A stretch of DNA of 64,000 bases from Amycolatopsis sp. Its GTDB lineage: Bacteria > Actinomycetota > Actinomycetes > Mycobacteriales > Pseudonocardiaceae. The translations under genes were made by a program, and so were the position numbers. The notes beneath the pieces were generated by a model. It saw only the letters and a list, made by a program, of their open reading frames with translations. It did not search any database and was not told the DNA's origin. Below are positions 42,087 through 50,419 of this stretch, one piece after another. How positions within the stretch are numbered: position 1 is the first letter of the stretch; every line of letters begins with the position of its first letter. Where the stretch lies: the NCBI RefSeq assembly GCF_025464955.1, contig NZ_JAODNM010000081.1, positions 1 to 64,000 on the forward strand. Reading direction: 5' to 3'.

Positions 42087-43703
42087 ATGACTGAGCACGA
42101 AGCGGATCTGGTGATCCGAGCAGCATCGATACATACCCTTGTACCCGACCAGCAACCGCAACGCGCGCTGGCGGTCCGCGGTGATCGCATCGTGGCCCTG
42201 TCGACGGATTCGGTAGGTCTCGCCGACTGGGTCACCGCCTGCACCACCGTCCTCGATCTGCCGGAGGCCACAGTTACGCCGGCCTTCGACGACACGCATA
42301 CTCACCTGATCTTCGCCGGGCACAGCGCACGCGACGTGCCGGTCCATCAGGCCGGAACCATCCCCGAGTTCCTGGACCTGATCAGGCAACGAGCCGCGAG
42401 CACCCCCGAAGGCGACTGGATCCGCACCACCACCAACTGGCAGGAGATCAATCTCCGCGAGCGGCGGATGCCCACCGCCGCCGAACTGGACACCGCGACC
42501 GACCGCCATCCGGTATTGGTCAAGCGCGGCGGGCACAACGACGTCGCCAATTCGTATCTGTTGCGGCTCGCCGGCATCACTGAGAACACCCCGGTGCCGA
42601 CCGGCGGTGTGATTGAGCGCGATGCCGGTGGAACGCTCACCGGCCGGCTCATCGACACTGCGATGGGTCTGGTGGAACGGCTTCTTCCCGCAGCCGACCC
42701 GGCCGATCGCGTCGCCGGACTACGCATCGCCAGTAGCCAGTACGCGGCAACCGGCATCGGGACGGTCCGCGACTGCGCTGTCTCCCCCGACGATTTCCTG
42801 GCACTACTGGCCAGCCGCGAAGCGGGCGCGCTGCACACCAGGGTTCGGGCACTGATCTCCGCAATTGGGCTGACCAGCGCGGCGGAGCTCACCGACCTGC
42901 TCGACACCATGGAAGACTGGCGCTACCGAGGAGACCCGTGGCTGCGGGTGTGGGGTGTGAAATTCTGCTTGGACGGCGGGCTGGAAGCCGCCGCCACCGA
43001 ACAGCCTTACCACAACGACCACGACTTCTGCGGAACGCTGCTCTGGGAACCACCCGCGCTGGTCGAGGCCGTCGAGGCGGTGGTCAGCCGAGGCTGGCGA
43101 GTCGGAACCCACGCCAACGGCGACCGGGCGGTACGCGTCCTGCTCGACGTCTACGAGCAGGTACTGCGGCGCAACCCCGGCCTGCCGGCTGGGGCTTTGG
43201 TGATGGAGCACGGTAGTCTCGCCGGCCCCGAACAACGCGCCCGCGCGGTCGCCCTCGGCGTTCCGGTCACCATCCAACAGCCACTGTTGCACGATACAGC
43301 CGAAGTAGGGATCGGATTCTGGGGCGAGCAACGGGTCTCGGACCTCTTCCCCGCCCGGGAATGGCTCGATGACGGCGCGCTGGTCACCGCCGGGTCCGAT
43401 TTCCCGGTCGGCCAGTTCGGTGCGATGCGCTCGATCTGGGGTATGACCACCCGGCAAACCGTCGCCGGGGTCCAGGGCGCCCAGCATGCTGTCAGCTACG
43501 CAGAAGCCGTCGCCATGCACACCACCAACGCCGCGCGCCTGCTCGGCGAAACCGACCTCCGCGGCATGCTCACCACGGGTCGACTGGCTGATCTCACCAG
43601 CTGGCCGCGGGATCCGGCGCTGTGCGCGCCCAACGAACTCCGCGATCTCAATCCGACGCACACAATCCTCGGCGGCCGGTTTGTCCACGGTCAGAAACCG
43701 TGA
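42087..43703 (+). CDS. Amidohydrolase, YtcJ-like (amidohydrolase 3 family)
   Basis: A 538-residue metal-dependent hydrolase. The metal motif is DDTHTHLIFAGH, a further metal or catalytic region is VKFCLDGGLEAA, and the His/Asp stations THANGDRA and TAGSDFPVG follow. The family resembles YtcJ and hydrolyses amide, imine or deaminatable bonds; the true substrate is rarely known. It lies 98 bases after the GntR gene at the end of the nitrilase operon, so it may act upstream of the ring pathway on an amide or N-acyl precursor. ATG 42087 with GGAG upstream was chosen; GTG 42081 is possible. A hairpin overlaps its stop. Confidence 0.85.
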   Translation: MTEHEADLVIRAASIHTLVPDQQPQRALAVRGDRIVALSTDSVGLADWVTACTTVLDLPEATVTPAFDDTHTHLIFAGHSARDVPVHQAGTIPEFLDLIRQRAASTPEGDWIRTTTNWQEINLRERRMPTAAELDTATDRHPVLVKRGGHNDVANSYLLRLAGITENTPVPTGGVIERDAGGTLTGRLIDTAMGLVERLLPAADPADRVAGLRIASSQYAATGIGTVRDCAVSPDDFLALLASREAGALHTRVRALISAIGLTSAAELTDLLDTMEDWRYRGDPWLRVWGVKFCLDGGLEAAATEQPYHNDHDFCGTLLWEPPALVEAVEAVVSRGWRVGTHANGDRAVRVLLDVYEQVLRRNPGLPAGALVMEHGSLAGPEQRARAVALGVPVTIQQPLLHDTAEVGIGFWGEQRVSDLFPAREWLDDGALVTAGSDFPVGQFGAMRSIWGMTTRQTVAGVQGAQHAVSYAEAVAMHTTNAARLLGETDLRGMLTTGRLADLTSWPRDPALCAPNELRDLNPTHTILGGRFVHGQKP

Positions 43704-43714
43704 ACAAACCGGCC
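43674..43714. terminator. 18-bp stem-loop at the end of the gentisate operon
   Basis: Arms 43674-43691 and 43697-43714 pair with one G-T wobble around the loop CAGAA. The amidohydrolase stop codon lies inside the right arm. It most likely ends the plus-strand operon. Confidence 0.75.
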
Positions 43715-43810
43715 GGCTGAGGTAGTGGAAATACGAGTTCACCAGCACCACAGATCCACGCCGCAGCTCCTGGCGACGAGTGTTGAACAGCTCGGGTGTG
43801 GCTACCCCGG

Positions 43811-44175
43811 TCAACCGACCGTCGTTTCCCCGGCGTCCGCGACCATGCGAACGAGGGTGTCGACAAGTTCGCCTGCCGTGACGCTCCACTTGACTGCGCC
43901 GAGGGTGCAACTGAGTTCCATGCCCGCGATGCCATGGGCACTGGTGATCAGCAAGGCGCAGTAGTGCGCTGCCTTCTGATCCCCCACGAGGGTGGCGACG
44001 ATGGCAAGGAACTCGTCCTGGCAGCGACCGGCCGCGCGGCCGGGTCAAGCGCCGGCGCGCTGACCATCTCCTGGTACAGGTACGGCTGGTCCCGGCCGAC
44101 GCCGATGAGGGCGAGGAGAGCGCCGCGCAGCCTCTCGGAGGCCGACCGGGCCGCGTCGGTCCGCAGGGCGTGCAC
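43811..44175 (-). pseudogene. Remnant of a TetR-family regulator, N-terminus missing and frameshifted
   Basis: On the minus strand 44175 to about 44035 reads as the middle of a TetR ligand domain (RLRGALLALIGVGRDQPYLYQEMVSAPALDP). It changes frame near 44030 and continues as CQDEFLAIVATLVGDQKAAHYCALLITSAHGIAGMELSC-like sequence to TGA at 43811-43813. The helix-turn-helix half is absent. The missing 5' end faces an equally truncated short-chain dehydrogenase remnant on the plus strand, so one deletion probably removed the divergent promoter and both N-termini. Confidence 0.75.
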
Positions 44176-44302
44176 CCGCTACACCATCGGCCGCGATGCC
44201 GCCCTGATCACCCGGCTGACCCGGATACTGCCCGACCGCACGCTCGACCGAGTCATCTCCGCCAACCTGCGCCGCCACTACCCGAAGGCGGCCTCCGTAT
44301 GA
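44165..44302 (+). pseudogene. 3' remnant of a short-chain dehydrogenase/reductase gene
   Basis: About 45 residues (ACTRYTIGRDAALITRLTRILPDRTLDRVISANLRRHYP) match the C-terminal tail typical of actinobacterial classical SDR proteins (RY-x-x-GRDA then LLPDR). No Rossmann GxxxGxG or YxxxK motif remains. Its 5' end abuts the truncated TetR remnant at about 44165-44175, the apparent deletion junction. The intact pair would have been a regulator and its divergent target. Confidence 0.65.
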
Positions 44303-44338
44303 CCCATCTCGACCTCCAACGCTGACGCGGTTCACCTC

Positions 44339-45169
44339 TCAGCCGAGCAGGAAGTCCCGGACGAGGCGGGTGAAGTCGGCGGTGCGCTCGATCATCGACC
44401 AGTGCCCGCATTTCCCGAACACCGCCAGATCAGCGTTCTCCAGCAGGTCCACGAGCTTGTACGAGTTCGACACCGGGATCACCCGGTCCTCTCGGCCGTG
44501 CACGACGAGCGTGCGGTGCGGGAGGCGACGCAGCTCGTCCTCGGGCGTCGCCATCGCGGAGACCCAGCGCTGGCGCGGTGCCGGGAACATCGCCGCGAAC
44601 GCTTCCTGGAAGCCCGGCTGGACACTGCCTTCGTAGCGCACCCTGGCGAGTTCGTCGTTCACCAGCGTGCGGGAGTACGCGAAGACATCCAGCACCCGAC
44701 GCATGTTCTCGAACGAAGGTTCGTAGCCCCAGACACGGTCCAGGCCCTCGGTGATCTCGAACTCGACACCCATACTGCCCATCAGCACGAGCTTTCCGAC
44801 CCGGTCGGGGTGGCGCGCGGCGAGCCGCAGGCCGATCGCGCCGCCGAAGCTGTTGCCGACGAGGTGGGCCTTCTCGATGCCCAGCGTATCCAGCAGGCCG
44901 AGCGCCTGGTCCACCCAGACGTCGAGCCCGTAGGCGATCCCCTCGGGCCGTTCGGTGTAGCCGAAGCCGGCCATGTCCGGGGCGACGACGTGGAAATCCT
45001 TGGCCAACGCGGGAATCACCAGGCGCCAGTTCGCATACGCCGTCACCCCCGGCCCCGAACCGTGGACCAGCAACACGGTCTGGTCGCCGTCGCCGGCATC
45101 GAGGTAGTTGGTGCGGATTCCGGCGGCCTGGACGGACCGGCCGATCTCCGGCTGCTCAGCGGTGGTCAT
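44339..45169 (-). CDS. Meta-cleavage-product hydrolase (alpha/beta hydrolase, HsaD/DmpD-like)
   Basis: A 276-residue C-C hydrolase. The oxyanion motif HGSGPGVTAYANWR, nucleophile Ser107 in GNSFGGA, Asp in HGREDRVIP and His in FGKCGHWSMIE match hydrolases that cleave 2-hydroxy-6-oxo-dienoates. It is the last gene of the operon holding two extradiol-type VOC proteins, exactly where a meta-cleavage hydrolase is expected. ATG 45169 overlaps the aldolase-like gene's stop by four bases; the upstream extension to 45211 overlaps that gene and was not used. The product would be a 2-hydroxypenta-2,4-dienoate and an acid whose identity depends on the unknown ring substrate. Confidence 0.88.
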   Translation of the reverse strand: MTTAEQPEIGRSVQAAGIRTNYLDAGDGDQTVLLVHGSGPGVTAYANWRLVIPALAKDFHVVAPDMAGFGYTERPEGIAYGLDVWVDQALGLLDTLGIEKAHLVGNSFGGAIGLRLAARHPDRVGKLVLMGSMGVEFEITEGLDRVWGYEPSFENMRRVLDVFAYSRTLVNDELARVRYEGSVQPGFQEAFAAMFPAPRQRWVSAMATPEDELRRLPHRTLVVHGREDRVIPVSNSYKLVDLLENADLAVFGKCGHWSMIERTADFTRLVRDFLLG

Positions 45170-45840
45170 GCTTGCCTTCCTTCGGTGGTGGTCCGGAGCA
45201 GGTGCGCCCACAGGCGGTCGAGCAAGGCCGGCGCGGCCGCGCGCCAGGCGTCGACGTCTTCGTCAGCAAGCGGTCTCGGCTCCCCCGCCTGCCGGGCCTG
45301 GACGTGGACACGGCAGGCCACGTCCAGCAGCCACATGCGAGCGACCGCGATTCCTGGCGTGACGCCGGTGGTGACCCCGCCATTTCCGCGCAGTACCAAC
45401 GCTTCGCTGTCGCCGAGGGAGTCCGCCGCTGACGCTGCGAGCGCCGCGGACCGCAGGAGCCGCGTGCCTGGATGCACCGGGACTCGGCGGCCCAGCCAAC
45501 TCGCCTGGCCGTGCAGCGGCGCGAGTTCGGTTGCGACGGCTCCCGCGACGAAACTGGATTCCGGTTGCGCGCGCGCCACCGCCAGTACGTCGGGCCGCGA
45601 GCGGTAGACGGCGAGGTGCAGCCACGTCTCCGGTGGGGCACCTGCCGGGAGTTCGTTCGCGTCGAGAGGCACCAAGACAACCTCACCCGCGCCGACGTAC
45701 GTCAGATCCACGGGCGGCGTGACCAGGATGTCGTCCCCCAACCGCGCGGAGACGTGGCCGAAAGCCGTGACGAGGCTCAGCCGGGACATCACCCTGGCCG
45801 CCTCGGCGACCTCGGTGGCCAAGGCGGCAGAGGCCCTCAC
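45166..45840 (-). CDS. Class II aldolase/adducin-fold protein lacking the canonical metal histidines
   Basis: A 224-residue protein with the class II aldolase/adducin fold (VMSRLSLVTAFGHVSARLGDDILVTP; EVVLVPLD; PPETWLHLAVYRSRPDVLAVARA). Family enzymes bind Zn with HxH (usually HTHP) and a later His in NHG. Here the HTHP position reads ARAQP (89-93) and the NHG position reads RGNGG (151-155). Glu71 remains. It may therefore be a non-metal or regulatory version, or use different chemistry. GTG 45840 overlaps the upstream VOC stop by three bases, and its own stop overlaps the hydrolase start. Tight coupling shows it is a working member of the operon. Confidence 0.8.
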   Translation of the reverse strand: MRASAALATEVAEAARVMSRLSLVTAFGHVSARLGDDILVTPPVDLTYVGAGEVVLVPLDANELPAGAPPETWLHLAVYRSRPDVLAVARAQPESSFVAGAVATELAPLHGQASWLGRRVPVHPGTRLLRSAALAASAADSLGDSEALVLRGNGGVTTGVTPGIAVARMWLLDVACRVHVQARQAGEPRPLADEDVDAWRAAAPALLDRLWAHLLRTTTEGRQA

Positions 45841-46730
45841 TTGACGGACGCTTTGGACCGCAGCTGCGGCTGGGTGGTGGTCCGGACGGGCTCGCCGAGC
45901 CACATGTCGATCGAGCCGAGCTCCGCCGGGTCGAACGTCCGCGGCCGCCACGCGGACTCGTCCTCGATCCGGCGTACCCCGAACGAATACTCGTAGGTGA
46001 ACCCTTCGGGGCCGAGGAAGTAGAGGAACACCGCGCCGGACTGCGGATGCCGGCCCGGCCCCATTTCGATCTCGACCCCGTGATCGAGGAGGAAATGCCA
46101 GTTGCGGAAGATGTCGTCCAGCTCGGCGACCTGGAAGTTCATATGGCACAACCCCGGCCCGTCGCCGCGGAAGACGGCGACCTTGTGGTGCACCGGATCG
46201 ATCCGCATCAGGGCGGCGGCGTCACCGATCCAGTCCGACACCCGCGCGTTGAACGTCGTCGACCAGAACCGGTGGGCCTCTCGCACATCCGGCGCGTCGA
46301 GGCAGACGTGTCCGAACTCGGTGATCCCCGATCCGCGCGACAGCCGGACCGGCCGCCCGAGACTTTGCTGCCCGGCAACGAGTTCAATCCGGTTGCCGAA
46401 CGGGTCGTCGAGCGCGACGTAATCCCCGACTCGGCGCGACCGACACTGTTCGCGGTCGCCACGATCGACAGCGAAACCGCTTCGTTCCAACTGCGTCTCC
46501 GCGTCCTCAAGCGCGTTCTCATCGGCCACGGTGAAGCCCGAGGCGATCACTCCGGACCCGCCTTCGACCAGCGCGAGGGTGTGATGGCGCGAGTCGGACC
46601 GCAGGTGCGCGACGCCGGGCTCGCCGCCGTCGGAGAGTTCGAGGCCCACGATGTTCGTCGCGAAGTCCACCGCTGCGGCCAGGTCGGCGGCCCCTGACCG
46701 CACGTAGGCGATGTCAGTCAGCTCGATCAT
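45837..46730 (-). CDS. Extradiol-type VOC dioxygenase (second of a pair)
   Basis: A 297-residue two-module vicinal-oxygen-chelate protein. The C-terminal module keeps the 2-His-1-Glu iron site of type I extradiol dioxygenases: His141 (FGHVCLD), His196 (GLCHMNFQV) and Glu247 (FTYEYSFG). The N-terminal module is degenerate, as usual. The sequence differs strongly from its neighbour at 46730, so this is not a recent duplicate. It overlaps that neighbour by one base. It may cleave a second catecholic intermediate or act with the neighbour on isomeric substrates; another VOC chemistry is possible. Confidence 0.82.
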   Translation of the reverse strand: MIELTDIAYVRSGAADLAAAVDFATNIVGLELSDGGEPGVAHLRSDSRHHTLALVEGGSGVIASGFTVADENALEDAETQLERSGFAVDRGDREQCRSRRVGDYVALDDPFGNRIELVAGQQSLGRPVRLSRGSGITEFGHVCLDAPDVREAHRFWSTTFNARVSDWIGDAAALMRIDPVHHKVAVFRGDGPGLCHMNFQVAELDDIFRNWHFLLDHGVEIEMGPGRHPQSGAVFLYFLGPEGFTYEYSFGVRRIEDESAWRPRTFDPAELGSIDMWLGEPVRTTTQPQLRSKASVK

Positions 46731-47647
46731 CAGTGTTCCAGCATTTCGGGGTTGACGATCCCCCACTGGTTGACCGTGGCGAGGTCCACCTCCCAGGTCC
46801 GCGGCCCCATCGGATACTCCTCGTGCCAAGGCCGGGGCTCCCAGTACCCCTTGGCCTCGTCGTGGACGACGTCGATCTGGGTGAAAAGCTCGATCGTGTT
46901 GCCGTCCGGGTCCTTGTGGTAGGTGAACAGGTTGTGCCCCGGGCCGTGCCGCCCCGGCCCCCAGGCCAGCCGGAAGTCGTTCTTGGCCAGGTGGTCGAGC
47001 ATGGAGATCAGATGGTCGGGGTCGCGCATCTCGTAAGCGACGTGGTGCATCCCCGCGAGCTTGGTGCTGGCCATGAAGTTCGCGGCGTGATGGTCGGCGT
47101 TGCAGCGCAGGAAGACGAAGAAGTCCCCGACGGTGTCGGACCATTTGAACCCCAGCAGATCCTGGTAGAACTTCTGCATCGGCTCGAGCGCGGGCGTGAA
47201 AGCCGCGACATGGCCGAGTTTCGTCGGCCGCAGGGGGGTGTAGCCCTTGGTGCCGCTCGGATCCTGCGCGGTGATCAGGTGCAGCGGCACGTCTGTGCCC
47301 GGTTCGTCGAGCACGAGGACGTCCGGCGTGCCCGGCCCGATGTCGCTGCGCCGCTCGACGTCGTAGCCTGCCTCGCGCAGGCGCCGCTGGGCGTCGCCGA
47401 GCTCCTCCCACACCTCGTAGCCGACCGTTGTGCGTCCCTTGGCCTCGCCCTTGGTCAGCACCACGCAGTGGTGGTCCGTGCCGGTGGTGAGGAAGGCCGT
47501 CTCCGGCGACTCGTCAACGAGCACGAAGTCCAGGACCTTCGTGTAGTACTCGATCATCCTGGCCGGGTCGGGGGTCTCGAAGCCCACGTAGCCCAGCTTG
47601 GACACCCGAACCGCCGGGGAGTCGGAGTCGCTGCCTTGGGTCGTCAT
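46730..47647 (-). CDS. Type I extradiol ring-cleavage dioxygenase (catechol 2,3-dioxygenase-like)
   Basis: A 305-residue VOC protein with the full metal triad His146 (LGHVAAF), His201 or His202 (GMHHVAYEM) and Glu253 (NTIELFT), at nearly the same numbers as BphC-type enzymes. The N-terminal domain (10-130) is the degenerate paired module. By family knowledge Fe(II) and O2 cleave a catechol next to the hydroxyl pair, giving a ring-opened semialdehyde or keto acid. ATG 47647 with GGACGAG upstream begins the operon; an upstream ATG at 47740 would cover the promoter repeat. It is the first gene of the minus-strand module II operon. Confidence 0.9.
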   Translation of the reverse strand: MTTQGSDSDSPAVRVSKLGYVGFETPDPARMIEYYTKVLDFVLVDESPETAFLTTGTDHHCVVLTKGEAKGRTTVGYEVWEELGDAQRRLREAGYDVERRSDIGPGTPDVLVLDEPGTDVPLHLITAQDPSGTKGYTPLRPTKLGHVAAFTPALEPMQKFYQDLLGFKWSDTVGDFFVFLRCNADHHAANFMASTKLAGMHHVAYEMRDPDHLISMLDHLAKNDFRLAWGPGRHGPGHNLFTYHKDPDGNTIELFTQIDVVHDEAKGYWEPRPWHEEYPMGPRTWEVDLATVNQWGIVNPEMLEH

Positions 47648-47691
47648 CCTGCTCGTCCTCCTGAGAACCGCATCGTCCGTTGCCTGTATTG

Positions 47692-47806
47692 ACTGTATGC
47701 ACTTTGGCCGCATCTGTCGAGCGGAGATATACCAGACCACCGCCTTGATGGCTTGACTGTGGCCGCCGGCGGCGGCACTATGATTTTACCAACTGCATGC
47801 ACTTTG
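47692..47806. promoter_or_regulatory. Direct-repeat operators in the divergent promoter of module II
   Basis: The 15-mers ACTGTATGCACTTTG (47692-47706) and ACTGCATGCACTTTG (47792-47806) differ at one base and lie exactly 100 bases apart, one near each divergent operon. A related AGTGTATGCATTA lies at 55106-55118 before a GntR gene. They are likely operators; assigning that GntR as the binder is inference. Confidence 0.7.
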
Positions 47807-47843
47807 TGCGTGCGAGGGCAGTGGCTGCCGAAGGGAGAGGTCG

Positions 47844-48758
47844 ATGACAACCTGGGGACTGGTGAGCGCGCTACCGAAAGGCGGCAGTGAGCCCCACCCG
47901 GCCGCACTGGTGGGCGATCAGGTGGTCGAGGTGCCCGCGCTGACCGGCTACGCAGACGTCCTCGACGTCGTCCGCGACTGGGAAGCTGTCGCCCCGGCAT
48001 TGCGCGCCTGGGATCCGGCGGGGGCGAAACCGGCCGGCGAACTCCGGCTGCTGGCACCGATACGCTCGCCGCGCAAGCTGATCTGCGCGGGCGCGAACTA
48101 CCTCGCCCACGCTCGCGAAATGGGCATCACCGAGCTACCGCCGGGCCTGAAGCCGTACTTCTTCCTGCTTCCGCCGACCACGATCGCCGGCCCCGGCGAC
48201 CCCGTGGTCATCCCCGACGACGACACGGCGCGAGTCGACTGGGAAGCCGAACTCGCCGTGGTGATCGGACTGGGAGGCCGCACCATCCCCGAGGATCGCG
48301 CGCTCGAGCACGTCGCCGGATACACCATCCTCAACGACATTTCCGCGCGCGGATTCCACGCGCGGAAAAACCCGCTCGCTCCCCCATTCACCTACGACTG
48401 GCTCGCGTCCAAGGGGCTCGACTCGTTCTGCCCGCTGGGGCCATCGCTCGTCCCGTCCTGGTTCGTACCGGACCCGCAGAACCTGCCGATCCGGTTGTGG
48501 CGCAACGAAACCCTTCAGCAGGACGGCTCCACGGCGGACATGATCTTCTCGGTCGCCCAGCTGGTCGCCACCGCCAGTACGATCATGACCCTGGAACCCG
48601 GGGACATCATCGCGACCGGGACGCCGTCGGGCGTCGGCGTCGCGCAGGGCATCTCGCTGGCCGACGGCGACCTGGTCAGGATCGAGATCGGCCCGCTCGG
48701 TGTCCTCGAGAACCCCGTCACCCGCGTACCCGTCGTGATCACCGCGGGTACCCCCTAA
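47844..48758 (+). CDS. Fumarylacetoacetate hydrolase-family protein (module II)
   Basis: A 304-residue FAH-family enzyme. KLICAGANYLAHAREMG starts the catalytic fold. Metal ligands lie in DWEAELAVVIG (Glu pair) and NDISARG (Asp), and the loop GDIIATGTPSGVG closes the site. The family includes 2-keto-4-pentenoate hydratases, oxaloacetate decarboxylases and acylpyruvate hydrolases; here a hydratase or hydrolase for the ring-cleavage product is likely. It is distinct from the FAH protein of the gentisate module. It heads the plus-strand operon, with ATG 47844 38 bases after a shared operator repeat. Confidence 0.85.
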   Translation: MTTWGLVSALPKGGSEPHPAALVGDQVVEVPALTGYADVLDVVRDWEAVAPALRAWDPAGAKPAGELRLLAPIRSPRKLICAGANYLAHAREMGITELPPGLKPYFFLLPPTTIAGPGDPVVIPDDDTARVDWEAELAVVIGLGGRTIPEDRALEHVAGYTILNDISARGFHARKNPLAPPFTYDWLASKGLDSFCPLGPSLVPSWFVPDPQNLPIRLWRNETLQQDGSTADMIFSVAQLVATASTIMTLEPGDIIATGTPSGVGVAQGISLADGDLVRIEIGPLGVLENPVTRVPVVITAGTP

Positions 48759-48776
48759 TCCACTGTGGAGCGAGTG

Positions 48777-49937
48777 ATGGTTCGGACGATGACGTTTGAA
48801 ACGCTGTTCACACCGCTGAGGATCGGTGCGCGGGTCGCGCCGAACCGGATCATGCTGGCGCCGATGTCCGTCTGTTATGGCGATGCCGACGGATACGTGA
48901 CCCCCGCCCAGCTCGAGCACTACGGACGTCGGGCGCAGGGCGGCGCCGGGGTGGTCGTGACGGAGAATTTCGCGGTGAGCACGGCTGGGCGGCAAATGCC
49001 GCGCCAGACGCTCGTGGCCTCCGACACCCACCTTCCCGGGCTGAGCGCGCTGGCGGCGGAGATCAAGCGCCACGGCGCGCTGGCACTGGTGCAGCTCGTG
49101 CACGCGGGACGGTACGCCGGGCCGTGGGATGTCTACGATCAGGCGCGCAGGCTGGCGCCGTCCGCGGTCCCGTTCGAGCTGACGCCGGGCCGCGTAGTCA
49201 CGCCTCAGGAGATCACCGAAGCCGAGATCGAGGAAAGCATCGAGGCCTTCGCACACGCCGCATGGCTCTGCGAACAAGCCGGATTCGACGGCGTGCACGT
49301 CCACGCGGCCCAAGGTTTCCTCATCTCGGAGTTCTTCTCGCCGCGGATGAACCATCGTACGGATCGCTGGGGTGGCGACTTCGCCAACCGCGTCCGGCTG
49401 GCGTGGGAAGTCGTCCGGGCCGTCCGCGAACGTACCAGCCCGGACTTCGTGCTCGGCGTCCACCTGCTCGTCGACGAACTGATGCCCGGCGGATGGTCCG
49501 TCGAGGACGCGGCACGACTCGCACCTCTGTTGGTCGAGGCGGGAGCACAGTTCCTGTTCCCCGTCCCGGCGACATTCGAGGCGTTGCGGTGCGAACCCAA
49601 CATCGGACTCTTTTCCCGCCGTGGGTACGGAATCGACTCCACCCGCGCCATCAAGTCCACTGTGGACGTACCAGTGGTGGCGAACGGCGTCCTCGGCGAC
49701 CCGCACGACGCGGCCGCGGTACTGGAACGGGGCGACGCTGACGCGATCGGCCTCGCGCGGCCGCTCTTCGTCGATCCGGACTGGCCGTCGAAAGTCGCGG
49801 CGGATGAGATCGGTGCCATCCGGACCTGTCCGTGCGATCCGCCGACCTGCCTGCGCACCCAACTGACCGGGGCGATCTGCGATCACTGGCCGCCCGACGC
49901 CGTCGAGCGCGGCCATCTCGGCTACCAACACCCGTAA
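48777..49937 (+). CDS. Old Yellow Enzyme-family NADH:flavin oxidoreductase
   Basis: A 386-residue FMN-dependent TIM-barrel reductase. Motifs include PNRIMLAPMSVCYGDADGYVT, LVQLVHAGRYAG, EITEAEIEESIEAFAHAAWLCEQAGFDGVHVHAAQGFLISEFFSPRMNHR (substrate His-Ala-Ala segment) and VVANGVL-GDADAIGLARPLF for FMN. A short Cys-containing end (RTCPCDPPTC) follows, but there is no FAD/NADH-type C-terminal domain and no full 4Fe-4S set. By family knowledge it reduces alkene bonds conjugated to carbonyls, so it could prepare or reduce a ring or ring-opened enone. ATG 48777 lies 18 bases after the FAH gene. Confidence 0.88.
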   Translation: MVRTMTFETLFTPLRIGARVAPNRIMLAPMSVCYGDADGYVTPAQLEHYGRRAQGGAGVVVTENFAVSTAGRQMPRQTLVASDTHLPGLSALAAEIKRHGALALVQLVHAGRYAGPWDVYDQARRLAPSAVPFELTPGRVVTPQEITEAEIEESIEAFAHAAWLCEQAGFDGVHVHAAQGFLISEFFSPRMNHRTDRWGGDFANRVRLAWEVVRAVRERTSPDFVLGVHLLVDELMPGGWSVEDAARLAPLLVEAGAQFLFPVPATFEALRCEPNIGLFSRRGYGIDSTRAIKSTVDVPVVANGVLGDPHDAAAVLERGDADAIGLARPLFVDPDWPSKVAADEIGAIRTCPCDPPTCLRTQLTGAICDHWPPDAVERGHLGYQHP

Positions 49938-49948
49938 AGGAGGACGTG

Positions 49949-50410
49949 ATGATCTTCGTGACCCACAGCCTGCCGGTGAACGAGCCAGGCAACCCCGAGG
50001 TGACGCGGGAAGCGCTCTGGGAAGGCCTGGTGGCGAAGGCGAACAACGCGCTCCCGTTCGTCGCCGTCATGACGCACTGCGAGGTGACGCAGCGGCACAG
50101 CGACACGGTGTTCGACCGCGAAGTCGAGGTACACGGCGATCGGCTGACCGAGCGGATCACCTTGGAGGAGCCGGATCGGGTCATCTTCACCCGGTTGAGC
50201 GGGCCCGTCCTGGGCACTATCACCAACGAAATCGAAGAACAAGATGGCGCACTCGGGCTGCGGTTCAGTTTCGCCCTAGCTGTGCGCGGTGTCCCCGGCG
50301 GTTCACCCGAGGAGCACGGCCACGCCGACCGGATGGCCGTCGACTACCGCAAAGCGGTCGAGTCCACGCTTTCCGCTATCCGCAAGGTCGCCGCCGGCGC
50401 TACGGTGTAA
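49949..50410 (+). CDS. DUF1857 (AtaL-like, SRPBCC-fold) protein
   Basis: A 153-residue soluble protein that looks like the START/SRPBCC helix-grip fold. It begins IFVTHSLPVNEPGNPEVTREALWEGLVAKANNALPF, the DUF1857/AtaL signature region, with beta strands up to VIFTRLSGPVLG and a C-terminal helix. ATG 49949 has a strong AAAGGAGG upstream. It lies 11 bases after the OYE gene. The family binds hydrophobic small molecules, and some members act in aromatic metabolism, but the role here is unknown. It may hold or enolise a reactive intermediate. Confidence 0.75.
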   Translation: MIFVTHSLPVNEPGNPEVTREALWEGLVAKANNALPFVAVMTHCEVTQRHSDTVFDREVEVHGDRLTERITLEEPDRVIFTRLSGPVLGTITNEIEEQDGALGLRFSFALAVRGVPGGSPEEHGHADRMAVDYRKAVESTLSAIRKVAAGATV

Positions 50411-50419
50411 GGACCAATC

